From JAAYUK01 sp035319145 (GTDB lineage Bacteria > Nitrospirota > Thermodesulfovibrionia > Thermodesulfovibrionales > Dissulfurispiraceae): a stretch of 21,782 bases of DNA. The notes under the pieces were generated by a model that had not been told where the DNA came from, searched no databases, and was given only the letters and a program-made list of their open reading frames with translations. Positions within the stretch are counted from its first letter, which is position 1; the number at the start of each line of letters is the position of its first letter. This document shows positions 1 through 7,344 of the stretch, in pieces. Made by a program: the position numbers and the translations under genes. Location: positions 1 through 21,782 of the forward strand of contig DATHDH010000289.1 in the NCBI GenBank assembly GCA_035319145.1. The letters run 5' to 3'.

Positions 1-1729
1 TCTCTTTGGCGTCGAACACCTTCATCTGAGCGAGCAACTCCTCCGCATTCTGCTCTTCGAAGACCTCGGTCCTGCCTGACTCCAGAAATCGGTGGATATG
101 CAGCCCTGTCAGCCGCCCGTGCGAGCATGCCCGAATTACCGTGTCAGGGCCGATGACACAATCGCCGCCTGCAAAAATTGCTGGCTTGTGGGTCATGAAT
201 GTCCTGTCGACAACAACAGTCCCCTTTTTAGTTATCTCAACCCCCGGTAGGCTCGTCAGACATCCGTAATCAGACTCCTGCCCGATGGTTGGCACCAGGA
301 CATCGGCATCGATGAAGAAACCGGAGTTGGGCACCGGCACAGGCCGTCTCCTGCCGGAGGCATCCGGCTCTCCGAGTTCCATGCGGGAGCACTCAAGCCC
401 CTTCACCTTCCCCTCTTCGCCAACGATGCGATCAGGGGCCGTCAGGAAATGGAACTGCACGCCCTCAGCAATCGCATCGCTGATTTCAACGTGATCAGCG
501 GGCATCTCCGCCCTCGTGCGGCGGTAGACGACATGCACCTCTTCAAACCCGAGCCGAAAACCCATTCGCGCAGAGTCGATTGCGACATTTCCGCCGCCGA
601 TCACAACAAGCTTCTTTCCGGTCGGCGTCGGCTCGCCAAGATTCGCAAAGCGCAGGAAAAAGACGCCGGGGATAAATCCTTCGTAGTTCTTATCTTCGCC
701 CTCGATGCCGAGTTTCTTGTGGCAATGGCACCCCATCGCAAGAAAGACCGCCTTGAATCCCTGCTGCTCCAGGTCTTCGATGGCGAAATCGATGCCGAGC
801 GTTTTGTTGTAACGGATGGTGACGTCCAGTTTTTCGATGGCTGCAACTTCATCGCGAAGTATGCTGCGCGGCAGCCGGTAATCAGGAATGCCGACGGCGG
901 TCATGCCGCCGGGTTCCGGGAGCGTTTCAAAAATGGTTACCGGATATCCCTGCAGCGCGAGGAAGTGAGCGCATGTAAGGCCTGCAGGGCCGGCGCCGAC
1001 AACGGCTATTCGGGCTTCTTTCGCTACGACTGCGCGGGTTCGCTCATTTGAACCATGCTCCAGCGCATGATCGGCGACAAAGCGCTTGAGGTGTTTAATC
1101 TGTATCGGTTCATCAATCAGCGTCCTGCGGCAGTTGCTCTCGCAGGGCCGCGTGCAGACCCTGCCGACAACCCCCGGCAGAGGGAGGCGCTGACAGATTA
1201 CATCGAGAGATTTGTCGAATCTTCCGAGCTTGATCTCTTCGACATATTTCGGTACGTCGAGATGGATCGGGCAAGCCTGCATGCAAGGAGCAGTAAGCAG
1301 CGATTCATAATGCTGCAATGGATTAGCGAGTCGGCTGCTTGCCAGAAGGCGTTCGGGAAAGGTGTCGATTACATGAATGAGTGCGTGCGGTGTTGTCTGT
1401 CCGATCTGGCACATGGAAGCCGTCGCGATAGTGTGCGCGAGGGCGCGGATATCGGCAAGATCACCGGCGTCGGCTTTTCCTGCTGAGACCTTTCGGAATG
1501 CTTCGAGAAGCGCCTTCGAGCCGAAACCGCACGGCATGCACTGGCCGCATGAGTAACGTACAAATGCACCGCAATACTCCTCGCAGAGCGCTGTGATATT
1601 AAGGTCGGCATCGAAGAGGCGAATCCCTCCCCATCCAATCAGGGCAAGAGGTTCCCGCGTACCTGTGTGCGGAGCCCTGTCATCGAGAACCGGAGAGCCG
1701 CTCCAGTAACTGTAAGAAATTGCCGTCAT
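1..1729 (-). CDS. NuoF-type Fe-S / GltD-like FAD oxidoreductase, 3' end cut by window edge
   Basis: The frame is open from ATG at 1729 to the left edge (576 codons, no stop), so the C-terminus is missing. Residues about 35-125 resemble the C-terminal 4Fe-4S domain of NuoF, with Cys61, Cys64, Cys67 and Cys107. Residues about 145-220 form the Cys-rich domain that precedes the flavin domain in GltD and dihydropyrimidine dehydrogenase (Cys149, 153, 192, 196, 200). Then come an FAD-binding GAGPAG at 245-250 and a second dinucleotide fold, GGGNVA, at 378-383. This architecture occurs in NAD(P)H oxidoreductase subunits of the SfrB/NfnB/GltD group, which pass electrons between pyridine nucleotides and Fe-S partners in the cytoplasm. 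The start lies 2 bases after the HAD stop, with a GAGG upstream, so the two genes are probably co-transcribed. The partner and true substrate are not visible; a plain GltD is less likely because of the NuoF domain. Confidence 0.88.
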   Translation of the reverse strand, partial: MTAISYSYWSGSPVLDDRAPHTGTREPLALIGWGGIRLFDADLNITALCEEYCGAFVRYSCGQCMPCGFGSKALLEAFRKVSAGKADAGDLADIRALAHTIATASMCQIGQTTPHALIHVIDTFPERLLASSRLANPLQHYESLLTAPCMQACPIHLDVPKYVEEIKLGRFDKSLDVICQRLPLPGVVGRVCTRPCESNCRRTLIDEPIQIKHLKRFVADHALEHGSNERTRAVVAKEARIAVVGAGPAGLTCAHFLALQGYPVTIFETLPEPGGMTAVGIPDYRLPRSILRDEVAAIEKLDVTIRYNKTLGIDFAIEDLEQQGFKAVFLAMGCHCHKKLGIEGEDKNYEGFIPGVFFLRFANLGEPTPTGKKLVVIGGGNVAIDSARMGFRLGFEEVHVVYRRTRAEMPADHVEISDAIAEGVQFHFLTAPDRIVGEEGKVKGLECSRMELGEPDASGRRRPVPVPNSGFFIDADVLVPTIGQESDYGCLTSLPGVEITKKGTVVVDRTFMTHKPAIFAGGDCVIGPDTVIRACSHGRLTGLHIHRFLESGRTEVFEEQNAEELLAQMKVFDAKE

Positions 1730-1731
1730 TT

Positions 1732-2415
1732 CTAAAGCGCCTCAACGGCGGCCAGAAAGCGCGCCGTATCCGCCAAATCGTCAAAGACTTCATCCGCATC
1801 CGTTTCATCGAGAATGCCTCGATCATACGGCCCGGTAGCAACTGCTATGCAACGTGCGCCGTACGGTTTGGAGCACGCGACATCACGGGGCGTATCTCCG
1901 ACAATTATGCATTGCCGCGCCTCAATCGGACGGCCATGCATATCCATAAACCTCTGCATCGCTATGGGCAGCAGCTGGTTGCGATCTTCATGGTCGCTGC
2001 CGAAGGCGCCGCAGATGAAGTGCCGGTAAATCGCGAACGTTTCGAGTTTTATGCGTGCCCCGGCCTCCAGGTTGCCGGTCAGGAGGCCGACAGAAAAGTC
2101 GGGCATTGCGCTGAGGGCCCGGAGAGCGGCCAGTACGCCGGGCTTCAGGTGTTTCTTCTTGCTTTTCCGCATCTCTTCGGCAAGATGGGTCAGATATGCT
2201 GCAATAAGCCGGGGAACTATGCCGTTTTCGCCCGGAAGCCCATGGTGTACCAAGCCTTCCCGGATGATCTGGGGGTCAGTTTTGCCCGCCATGCTGATGT
2301 CCTGAAAGGCATTCTCAATGTCGAATTGATCCCGAAACGCGAGTTCCAGGGAGCGGGTTCCCGCTCCGCCCGCGCTGAGCAGCGTACCATCGATGTCGAA
2401 CAAGATCAGTTTCAT
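1732..2415 (-). CDS. HAD-superfamily hydrolase, phosphoglycolate phosphatase-like
   Basis: A 227-residue protein with all four HAD motifs: D7-x-D9-GT (nucleophile Asp7), Thr113 in LLTGN, Lys123, and Asp174/Asp178 in VGDTPRD. The helical cap between motifs I and II is the kind found in phosphoglycolate and similar small phosphatases, so it probably removes phosphate from a small cytoplasmic metabolite. The substrate cannot be read from the sequence. It is the first gene of a minus-strand pair with the oxidoreductase at 1729. No Shine-Dalgarno sequence precedes ATG 2415. A TTGACG / TACTGT promoter candidate would place the transcript start almost on the ATG, so translation may be leaderless. 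Confidence 0.88.
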   Translation of the reverse strand: MKLILFDIDGTLLSAGGAGTRSLELAFRDQFDIENAFQDISMAGKTDPQIIREGLVHHGLPGENGIVPRLIAAYLTHLAEEMRKSKKKHLKPGVLAALRALSAMPDFSVGLLTGNLEAGARIKLETFAIYRHFICGAFGSDHEDRNQLLPIAMQRFMDMHGRPIEARQCIIVGDTPRDVACSKPYGARCIAVATGPYDRGILDETDADEVFDDLADTARFLAAVEAL

Positions 2416-2422
2416 AATATAT

Positions 2423-2452
2423 ACAGTAATTCTTCAATTTGGAGTGCGTCAA
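2423..2452 (-). promoter_or_regulatory. Candidate promoter for a leaderless HAD phosphatase transcript
   Basis: On the minus strand, TTGACG lies at 2452-2447. After an 18-base spacer comes TACTGT at 2428-2423, which fits the loose TAnnnT -10 pattern. The hexamer ends 7 bases before ATG 2415, and the gap holds no Shine-Dalgarno sequence. This is inferred from motifs only. Confidence 0.3.
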
Positions 2453-2497
2453 CTCCGCCCTGCCGCGCCATTCTTTCGCGCTTTCACCCTGTCGCGC

Positions 2498-2503
2498 TAT
2501 AAT
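2498..2503 (+). promoter_or_regulatory. Candidate -10 box upstream of pyrE
   Basis: A perfect TATAAT stands 26 bases before the pyrE ATG. No good -35 box lies 16-18 bases upstream, so only the -10 element is supported. Confidence 0.35.
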
Positions 2504-2529
2504 AACGCTTACACATTTCGGGAGGCATT

Positions 2530-3117
2530 ATGGACATTGAGGGAATGAAGCATCGGCTTGTCGAACTCATTTATACCAAATCATTCAAATACAGCGCAGA
2601 ACCGGTTTTCAAACTCGTCTCGGGCAGGATGAGCAATTATTACTTCAACTGCAAGGCGGTAACGCTCCACCCGGAAGGTATGTATCTCATCGGCAATATC
2701 ATTTTTTCGATGATCAAGGATCTTCATCCCGCCGGAATCGGCGGCCTCACCCTCGGGGCAGACCCCATTGCAGACGCAGTCGCTTATGCGTCGTATGTTG
2801 CGCAGGCCCCGGTCGAGGCATTTGTCGTTAGAAAAAGCGCCAAGACCCACGGCACCATGCAATGGATTGAAGGAAATGTGGCAGCGGGTGACGGCATCAT
2901 TGTCGTGGACGACGTCATTACAACCGGCAAGTCGACAATTGAAGCCATCACGCGTGCCCATGAGGCCGGGCTGAAGATAGTGAAGGTTATTGCACTGGTC
3001 GATCGCCAGGAGGGCGGATACGAAGCAATTATGGAGAAGCTGCGGGAGATAGGTTCTGGTGCGGCGGTTGAGACAGTGGTGCGCCGTGACGATGTCATGG
3101 CTTTGTATCGGGGATAG
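2530..3117 (+). CDS. pyrE: Orotate phosphoribosyltransferase
   Basis: PyrE joins orotate to PRPP to make orotidine 5'-monophosphate, the fifth step of pyrimidine synthesis. The 195-residue length suits the family. The PRPP-binding loop is clear: a run of hydrophobic residues, VVDD, then ITTGKST, at about residues 122-135. The flexible catalytic loop is present as VVRKSAKTHGT at about 98-108. The start is set by a strong GGGAGG at 2520-2525, four bases before the ATG. It is the first gene of a plus-strand group, with a cysteine-cluster gene starting 9 bases after its stop. Other pyr genes are not in the window. Confidence 0.96.
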   Translation: MDIEGMKHRLVELIYTKSFKYSAEPVFKLVSGRMSNYYFNCKAVTLHPEGMYLIGNIIFSMIKDLHPAGIGGLTLGADPIADAVAYASYVAQAPVEAFVVRKSAKTHGTMQWIEGNVAAGDGIIVVDDVITTGKSTIEAITRAHEAGLKIVKVIALVDRQEGGYEAIMEKLREIGSGAAVETVVRRDDVMALYRG

Positions 3118-3126
3118 CAGATCGAC

Positions 3127-3927
3127 ATGCTTGGCCTGACCCGCGGCGGGAGTGTCGTGTTCTCATGCGTGCAGACGTGCGCCGAGATCTGCTGTACCGG
3201 CGCGACGATGCTTACGATAGATGAGTTCGCAAAACTCTTCAGGTTTTTTGCCGTTACAGCCGGATTCCGCGCATATACTCCGGCCAATGCCGAACATCGA
3301 GATTTCCTCGATACCGTCGGCGAGCGGATTGGCGAAAAATATGTCATCGGCGATTTTATCGCCGGCAACTGGCGGCGCAAGCGCTGCTCAATGCTCGCTG
3401 CAGATCGCACATGCCGCCTGCATGAAAGCGGTTTCAAGCCGATGCAGTGCCAGATAGTGCCACTCTGTGCAGTCTTTCCCGAATCCGTTCAGCCGGATGT
3501 GCTTGCACAGCAGCAGGCCGGAGCGTTCCGCGGCTGCTGGGGTTTTCAGGACGGAACCCGTACGGGTGCCATCCTGTGGGATGCGGGGCGTATCGTGAAT
3601 GAAGATATCCGCGAGCCGTTTTATCGCTATCGAGAAGGCATGGTCCGGCAGCGTATCTACCTGCAGACCATTCTCAATGCCCTGAAAGGAGAGGACGCGT
3701 ATCATCGTATGCTGGCCGGAAAAACAATGCTGGAAGCAGCGTGGCCGGCTGACCTGCTGCTCGGTCTTCTGCATCAGGCCGGGTTTTCTCCTGAGCAGAC
3801 GAGGACATATATCACTGTCCAGAGTGAGATGTGCCGGCAGGAGCTTGATGCGACGCCCGAGGCCACGGTCTTTCAGGACAGTCTCCTTGAGCTTCAGGCG
3901 GCGCAGCGCTGTATCGGTTCATTGTGA
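3127..3927 (+). CDS. YkgJ-like cysteine-cluster (zinc/iron-chelating) protein
   Basis: A 266-residue protein with an N-terminal cluster at Cys14, Cys18, Cys22 and Cys23, then Cys87, Cys96, Cys108, Cys114 and Cys137. This CxxxCxxxCC start plus a second Cys set separated by a basic stretch resembles the YkgJ/UPF0153 group, which is thought to bind zinc or an Fe-S cluster. No enzyme activity can be assigned. The C-terminal half (about 145-266) is mostly helical and has no motif I recognise. The gene follows pyrE by 9 bases and has no clear ribosome binding site of its own, so it probably depends on translational coupling. An unrelated, shorter YkgJ-type protein lies at 9056-9757. Confidence 0.8.
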   Translation: MLGLTRGGSVVFSCVQTCAEICCTGATMLTIDEFAKLFRFFAVTAGFRAYTPANAEHRDFLDTVGERIGEKYVIGDFIAGNWRRKRCSMLAADRTCRLHESGFKPMQCQIVPLCAVFPESVQPDVLAQQQAGAFRGCWGFQDGTRTGAILWDAGRIVNEDIREPFYRYREGMVRQRIYLQTILNALKGEDAYHRMLAGKTMLEAAWPADLLLGLLHQAGFSPEQTRTYITVQSEMCRQELDATPEATVFQDSLLELQAAQRCIGSL

Positions 3928-3966
3928 ATCCGCTTTGATTATTGCGTGTGAAAGGAGTTATTCGGC

Positions 3967-4461
3967 ATGAGCAAACAGGAAGAGGCCCCGGATTATTTTG
4001 CGGAGGGAAACGAACATTTAAAGGCGGGACGCTATAAAGAGGCGATCGAGGCCTACGAAGCTTTTCTGAAAGAAGGCGAGTCGGCAGATGTGCACAATAA
4101 CCTTGGGCTTGCTCATTTTCAGAACGGGGATCTCGATACGGCTACGAAGGAATTCGAAAAAGCACTGACATTGGCCCCGGACTTCGCCCCGGCGCACGCC
4201 AATATGGGGCTTGCCCTTCTGAACAAGAAAGAGTTTGCTGAAGCAGTCGGTCCGCTTGAAAAGGCCCTGGCGCTAGATCCGAACCTCGCCGAGGCGAATT
4301 ATAACCTTGGCCTGGCCCTTTACCGTTCAGGGAAGGTGGCTGAGGCGATTGTGGCGTATGAACGGTTTATCGCCGAGGCACCGGGCAGCTATAAGAATTA
4401 TATTGAAGGCGTTGAACAGATACTACAACAGCTGAAGAAGCAGCAGCAAGACGCTTCATAG
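3967..4461 (+). CDS. Small TPR-repeat protein
   Basis: A 164-residue protein made almost entirely of tetratricopeptide repeats. Four 34-residue units run from about residue 8 to 143, each with the usual Gly, Ala and Tyr/Phe positions, for example NLGLAHFQNG and NLGLALYRSG. A Gln/Lys-rich tail follows. There is no signal peptide or membrane segment, so it is likely a cytoplasmic adaptor that binds a partner protein. The start is supported by AAAGGAG about 10 bases upstream. It lies 39 bases after the Cys-cluster gene and may share its transcript. The partner is unknown. Confidence 0.88.
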   Translation: MSKQEEAPDYFAEGNEHLKAGRYKEAIEAYEAFLKEGESADVHNNLGLAHFQNGDLDTATKEFEKALTLAPDFAPAHANMGLALLNKKEFAEAVGPLEKALALDPNLAEANYNLGLALYRSGKVAEAIVAYERFIAEAPGSYKNYIEGVEQILQQLKKQQQDAS

Positions 4462-4470
4462 TCCGCGTTA

Positions 4471-4587
4471 TTTCATCGCCGGTGCGGGCTATTCGCTCTC
4501 AAGCGAGCCGACTAGCCCCCCTGTAGTGATGGAATGCATAGTTATGCAAGAGACGTTGCATGGCAATAGTCATTGCCGCGCCCGCTC
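4471..4587. repeat. Structured intergenic repeat, copy A
   Basis: This stretch aligns with 7143-7260. Over the best part (4478-4556 against 7149-7227) the two align without gaps at roughly three bases in four, and both end in CCCGCTC. Copy A holds three inverted repeats: GGGCTA (4486-4491) with TAGCCC (4513-4518), enclosing TCGCT/AGCGA; TGCATA/TATGCA (4535-4548); and GGCAAT/ATTGCC with a four-base loop (4562-4577). No open reading frame is shared by the copies. It could be a small non-autonomous element or a structured RNA; strand and function are unknown. Confidence 0.7.
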
Positions 4588-4684
4588 TTTGAAACGGACT
4601 CCCGCCCCAGCGAATCCCTTAATTTTAGATTGTATTCGCATATTGTGATTATTCCAATTTAAAAACAGTAGGTTAGTTGCAGAC
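4588..4684. other. AT-rich spacer without a gene
   Basis: Lies between repeat copy A and the heat-shock promoter. From about 4618 it is markedly AT-rich compared with the flanking genes and could act as an upstream promoter element. I see no coding frame or terminator in it. Confidence 0.5.
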
Positions 4685-4713
4685 TTGACAAGTGCGTCGA
4701 AAAAGGGTAAAAA
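4685..4713 (+). promoter_or_regulatory. Sigma-70 type promoter of the heat-shock block
   Basis: A perfect TTGACA at 4685-4690 is followed after 17 bases by TAAAAA at 4708-4713. The predicted start of transcription falls inside the CIRCE element just downstream, the usual layout for HrcA-repressed genes. Confidence 0.75.
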
Positions 4714-4717
4714 ATAA

Positions 4718-4744
4718 TTAGCACTCAGCATTCTAGAGTGCTAA
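4718..4744 (+). promoter_or_regulatory. CIRCE operator (HrcA binding site)
   Basis: TTAGCACTC, a nine-base spacer, then GAGTGCTAA: an exact match to the CIRCE consensus. CIRCE is bound by the heat-shock repressor HrcA, which is released when GroEL is busy with unfolded protein. It sits directly after the promoter at 4685-4713 and most probably controls the hsp20 gene at 4945, and perhaps htrA. No hrcA or groESL is in the window. Confidence 0.95.
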
Positions 4745-4776
4745 TTGATGGCCATCGCCTTGCAGTGGCGGAATAG

Positions 4777-4929
4777 GGCGTTGGCGACTATCATCGGGTG
4801 TTCACCGTTACGGAAGAGGTGGATCGGGACAAAATAGAGGCGTCGGTGAAGAACGGCGTATTCACAATCCTGCTGCCTAAGTTGACCGCCGTGAAAACAA
4901 GGAAGATAGCGGTTCAGGCAGGGGCATAG
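4777..4929 (+). pseudogene. Decayed C-terminal fragment of an hsp20 gene
   Basis: Read in the frame that ends at TAG 4927-4929, this gives about 50 residues that match the end of an alpha-crystallin domain: GDYHRVFTV, then EEVDRDKIEASVKNGVFTI, then LLPK and a basic tail. The intact Hsp20 downstream has the same pattern (a VDADKV segment, a KNGVLT-like strand and LPK). An in-frame TAG at 4774-4776 and a frame change block upstream reading. ATG 4748 opens only a 30-codon frame that stops at 4838. The N-terminal half of the protein is gone, while the CIRCE promoter in front of it remains. It looks like the remnant of a tandem hsp20 duplicate, now acting as leader for the second copy. Confidence 0.75.
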
Positions 4930-4944
4930 CGAAGGGAGGATACC

Positions 4945-5424
4945 ATGGCGTTCAAGAGTCTTGTTCCGTCGGGAAAAGAACCGGCAAAAGAAGATCATCC
5001 CGTCGATCTATTTCGTGATGAAATGAACAGGCTGTTCGACAACTTCTTCCGCGGGTTCGACATCGAACCTTTCGGGGGGCGTATTGCAGGCTTCAGCCCG
5101 AAAATCGACGTTGTTGAAACCGACGCTGAGATTAAAGTTGCCGCAGAGCTCCCGGGGATGGAAGAGAAAGACATCGATGTGTCTCTGACCAAAGATGCGT
5201 TGAGCATCAGGGGAGAAAAGAAGGTCGAAAAAGAAGACAAGGGCAAGGATTTTTACCGTATGGAGCGTTCGTATGGCTCGTTCAGCAGGACGATTCCCCT
5301 CCCGGTAGAAGTCGATGCTGATAAAGTCCTCGCTGACTTTAAGAAGGGCGTCCTGACGGTTACCCTGCCGAAATCAGCCAAGGCAATCAAGGCATCCAAA
5401 AAGATTGCAGTAAAGGCTAAATAA
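4945..5424 (+). CDS. Hsp20 / alpha-crystallin family small heat-shock protein
   Basis: A 159-residue ATP-independent chaperone of the Hsp20 family, which holds unfolding proteins in the cytoplasm. The alpha-crystallin domain covers about residues 48-145. It includes the strand pattern KIDVVETDAEIKVAAELPGM, the segment ERSYGSFSRTIPLP, and the typical GVLTVTLPK near the end. A Lys-rich tail follows. The start has GGGAGG seven bases upstream. The gene lies 200 bases after a CIRCE operator, so heat induction through HrcA is likely. A decayed hsp20 fragment fills the leader, and htrA follows on the same strand after a hairpin. Confidence 0.93.
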   Translation: MAFKSLVPSGKEPAKEDHPVDLFRDEMNRLFDNFFRGFDIEPFGGRIAGFSPKIDVVETDAEIKVAAELPGMEEKDIDVSLTKDALSIRGEKKVEKEDKGKDFYRMERSYGSFSRTIPLPVEVDADKVLADFKKGVLTVTLPKSAKAIKASKKIAVKAK

Positions 5425-5439
5425 GACATAATGCCCTTG

Positions 5440-5467
5440 CGGCGGGGGAGCCGAGTCTCCCCTGCCG
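5440..5467 (+). promoter_or_regulatory. Hairpin between hsp20 and htrA
   Basis: CGGCGGGGGAG (5440-5450) pairs with CTCCCCTGCCG (5457-5467) around a six-base loop, giving 11 pairs with one G-U. No T-run follows, so it is not a standard terminator. It may stabilise the hsp20 end of the message or partly separate expression of hsp20 and htrA. Confidence 0.5.
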
Positions 5468-5593
5468 TGCGGAACAACCATCGGCTGAACCTTCCGATTA
5501 AACCGGGACGCGAGGTATTCGGTCTGATCAAGCGAAGGGTTTTTCCGGTCGCTGTCATTTCAGTTTGCAATCCGAAGAACAAGGCTGTTTCAC

Positions 5594-5600
5594 AAGGAGG
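5594..5600 (+). promoter_or_regulatory. Ribosome binding site that fixes the htrA start
   Basis: AAGGAGG, four bases before ATG 5605. It marks this ATG, and not the in-frame ATG at 5431, as the start, and puts the signal-anchor at the N-terminus. Confidence 0.85.
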
Positions 5601-5604
5601 TAAC

Positions 5605-7062
5605 ATGCAGAAACGCCACAAGACATTTTTTGCCGCGACATTTATTCTGATCGGACTGATTGTCGGCTTGACGATCTCGTCCAGTCTGAATATCCAGACC
5701 CACGGCAATACGCAGGAGCCGAAGGTTTCGCAGGAGACTATCGATATTCTCAACAAATCGAGCCGTGCCATGGCGGAACTGACCGCTGCGGTCAAGCCGG
5801 CGGTCGTAAATATCTCGACCTCAAAAACGATAAAAGGGCAGGCATTAAAGCACCCGTTCTTTGATGACCCGTTCTTCCGCAGGTTTTTCGGTGACGAGTT
5901 CGGACAGGGTCAAAAGCCGCGCGACCGCAAACAGGCCAATCTCGGGTCGGGCGTCATCGTCGACAAGGACGGTTATATCCTGACGAACAATCACGTTGTT
6001 AAAGATGCTGATGATATACAGGTGCGTCTTTCCGACAAGCGCGAGTTCAAAGGCAAGGTTGTCGGCACCGACCCCAAGAGCGATCTCGCGGTGGTGAAGA
6101 TTGATGCACATAACCTCCCGCTCCTGAAACTCGGAGACTCCGACAAGCTGCAGGTCGGCGAGACCGTTCTCGCCATCGGCAACCCGTTCGGACTGAGCCA
6201 GACGGTGACACAGGGAATCGTCAGCGCAATCGGGAGATCCAATGTCGGCATTTCCGACTATGAGGATTTCATCCAGACCGATGCAGCCATCAATCCCGGC
6301 AATTCAGGCGGCGCACTTGTCAATGTTCGCGGAGAACTTGTCGGCATCAATACCGCCATTTTCAGCACGACCGGCGGGTATCAGGGTGTCGGGTTCGCCA
6401 TTCCGAGCAGCATGGCGAAGTCGATTATGGAGAGCCTCATCAAGAAAGGCAAGGTCGTCCGCGGCTGGCTCGGCGTATCGATTCAGCCGGTAACGCAGGA
6501 GCTTGCGCAGCAGTTCAAACTGAAAGACGAAAAAGGCGCCCTGGTCGGCGATGTAATGGACGGTAGTCCGGCAGAAAAGGCCGGGCTGAAGCGCGGAGAT
6601 GTGATCGTTGAATTCGACGGTAAGGAAGTGGGGGATCCGTCAAGCCTGCGCAATACGGTTGCAGCGACTGCGCCCGGCAAGGATGTCCCGGTGACATTCA
6701 TCCGCGAGGGCAAGGCAATGAATGCGACCGTGCGCATTGCCGAACTGCCGGCTGACCTGCAGGCGCGATCAGCAGTCAAAAGCTCCAGCGGCATCAAAGG
6801 GGTGACCGTGCAGAATATAACCCCCGAGGTGCGCAATGCGCTGGATTTGCCGAAACGTGTACAGGGCGTGGTCGTTACTGATGTTGAGGACGGTTCTCCT
6901 GCGGATTCCGTGCTGGCAAAGGGAGATGTCATTGCCCAGGTGAATCGGAGCGATGTCAAGAGCGTGAAGGAATATGAGGCGGCGCTTGCGAAGGCGAAGG
7001 GCAAGGCGCTGCTGTCCATTTATCGGAACGGCTCATTCCTGTATGTAACCGTCCCGGAATAA
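5605..7062 (+). CDS. htrA: HtrA/DegP-type periplasmic serine protease-chaperone
   Basis: A 485-residue Do-like protease that degrades or refolds misfolded envelope proteins. A basic start and hydrophobic segment at about residues 8-28 give a signal peptide or anchor. The trypsin-like domain has the triad His130 (TNNHVV), Asp160 (SDLAVVKID) and Ser234 (NPGNSGGAL). Two PDZ domains follow, at about 270-360 and 390-480. Length and domain order match DegP/MucD. A segment rich in Phe and Arg at about 82-96 lies where the regulatory LA loop of DegP is found. The gene lies 180 bases after hsp20 and ends just before a strong terminator, so the two probably form one stress transcript. A promoter of its own was not found. 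Confidence 0.95.
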   Translation: MQKRHKTFFAATFILIGLIVGLTISSSLNIQTHGNTQEPKVSQETIDILNKSSRAMAELTAAVKPAVVNISTSKTIKGQALKHPFFDDPFFRRFFGDEFGQGQKPRDRKQANLGSGVIVDKDGYILTNNHVVKDADDIQVRLSDKREFKGKVVGTDPKSDLAVVKIDAHNLPLLKLGDSDKLQVGETVLAIGNPFGLSQTVTQGIVSAIGRSNVGISDYEDFIQTDAAINPGNSGGALVNVRGELVGINTAIFSTTGGYQGVGFAIPSSMAKSIMESLIKKGKVVRGWLGVSIQPVTQELAQQFKLKDEKGALVGDVMDGSPAEKAGLKRGDVIVEFDGKEVGDPSSLRNTVAATAPGKDVPVTFIREGKAMNATVRIAELPADLQARSAVKSSSGIKGVTVQNITPEVRNALDLPKRVQGVVVTDVEDGSPADSVLAKGDVIAQVNRSDVKSVKEYEAALAKAKGKALLSIYRNGSFLYVTVPE

Positions 7063-7100
7063 CGGCAGCAACAGATTCAGTTATTGCGGCGCATCGTGAA

Positions 7101-7134
7101 AGCGGGGCGGCAAAAATATGCCGCCCCGCTTTTT
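7101..7134 (+). terminator. Rho-independent terminator after htrA
   Basis: A perfect 12-bp stem, 7101-7112 (AGCGGGGCGGCA) with 7119-7130, around a six-base loop, followed by TTTT. It ends the hsp20-htrA unit. The other strand lacks a T-run, so it acts one way. Confidence 0.92.
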
Positions 7135-7142
7135 CATTCCGG

Positions 7143-7260
7143 TTTCCTGCCGGCGCGGGATATCCGCTCTCAAACGAGCTGATTAGCCTCCGTGCAGCAT
7201 TGGACAGAATAGCCGTGCAATAGACGTCGTGTTGCAATGATCACTTTGCCTTGCCCGCTC
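7143..7260. repeat. Structured intergenic repeat, copy B
   Basis: The second copy of the element at 4471-4587, in the same orientation, placed right after the htrA terminator. The paired GCTC/GAGC hairpin core is kept while the other two hairpins of copy A are degraded by base changes. The two copies bracket the whole hsp20-htrA block. The remaining bases to 7344 show no gene. A short related stretch (TTGCCCTGCCCGCTCG) occurs at 11665-11689. Confidence 0.68.
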
Positions 7261-7344
7261 GCGCGGGCCAAGAGAACTCAGGCACCTCATTTGCTCAGGA
7301 CATCCCGCACCCGCTATGTGTGAAGAGGGCTATAAATAAGTGAA

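Noticed and set aside
449..1051. Long plus-strand open frame
   Set aside because: It lies opposite the oxidoreductase, whose minus-strand frame carries Fe-S and FAD motifs; no motif or ribosome binding site supports the plus frame.
1720..2502. 260-codon plus-strand frame
   Set aside because: It is the reverse of the HAD phosphatase gene, which has all four catalytic motifs.
4741..4998. 85-codon minus-strand frame
   Set aside because: It is opposite the hsp20 remnant and the hsp20 start; no ribosome binding site and no family match.
5431..5604. Upstream in-frame ATG that would extend htrA by 58 residues
   Set aside because: It would put a non-hydrophobic stretch before the signal segment, and AAGGAGG sits exactly before ATG 5605.
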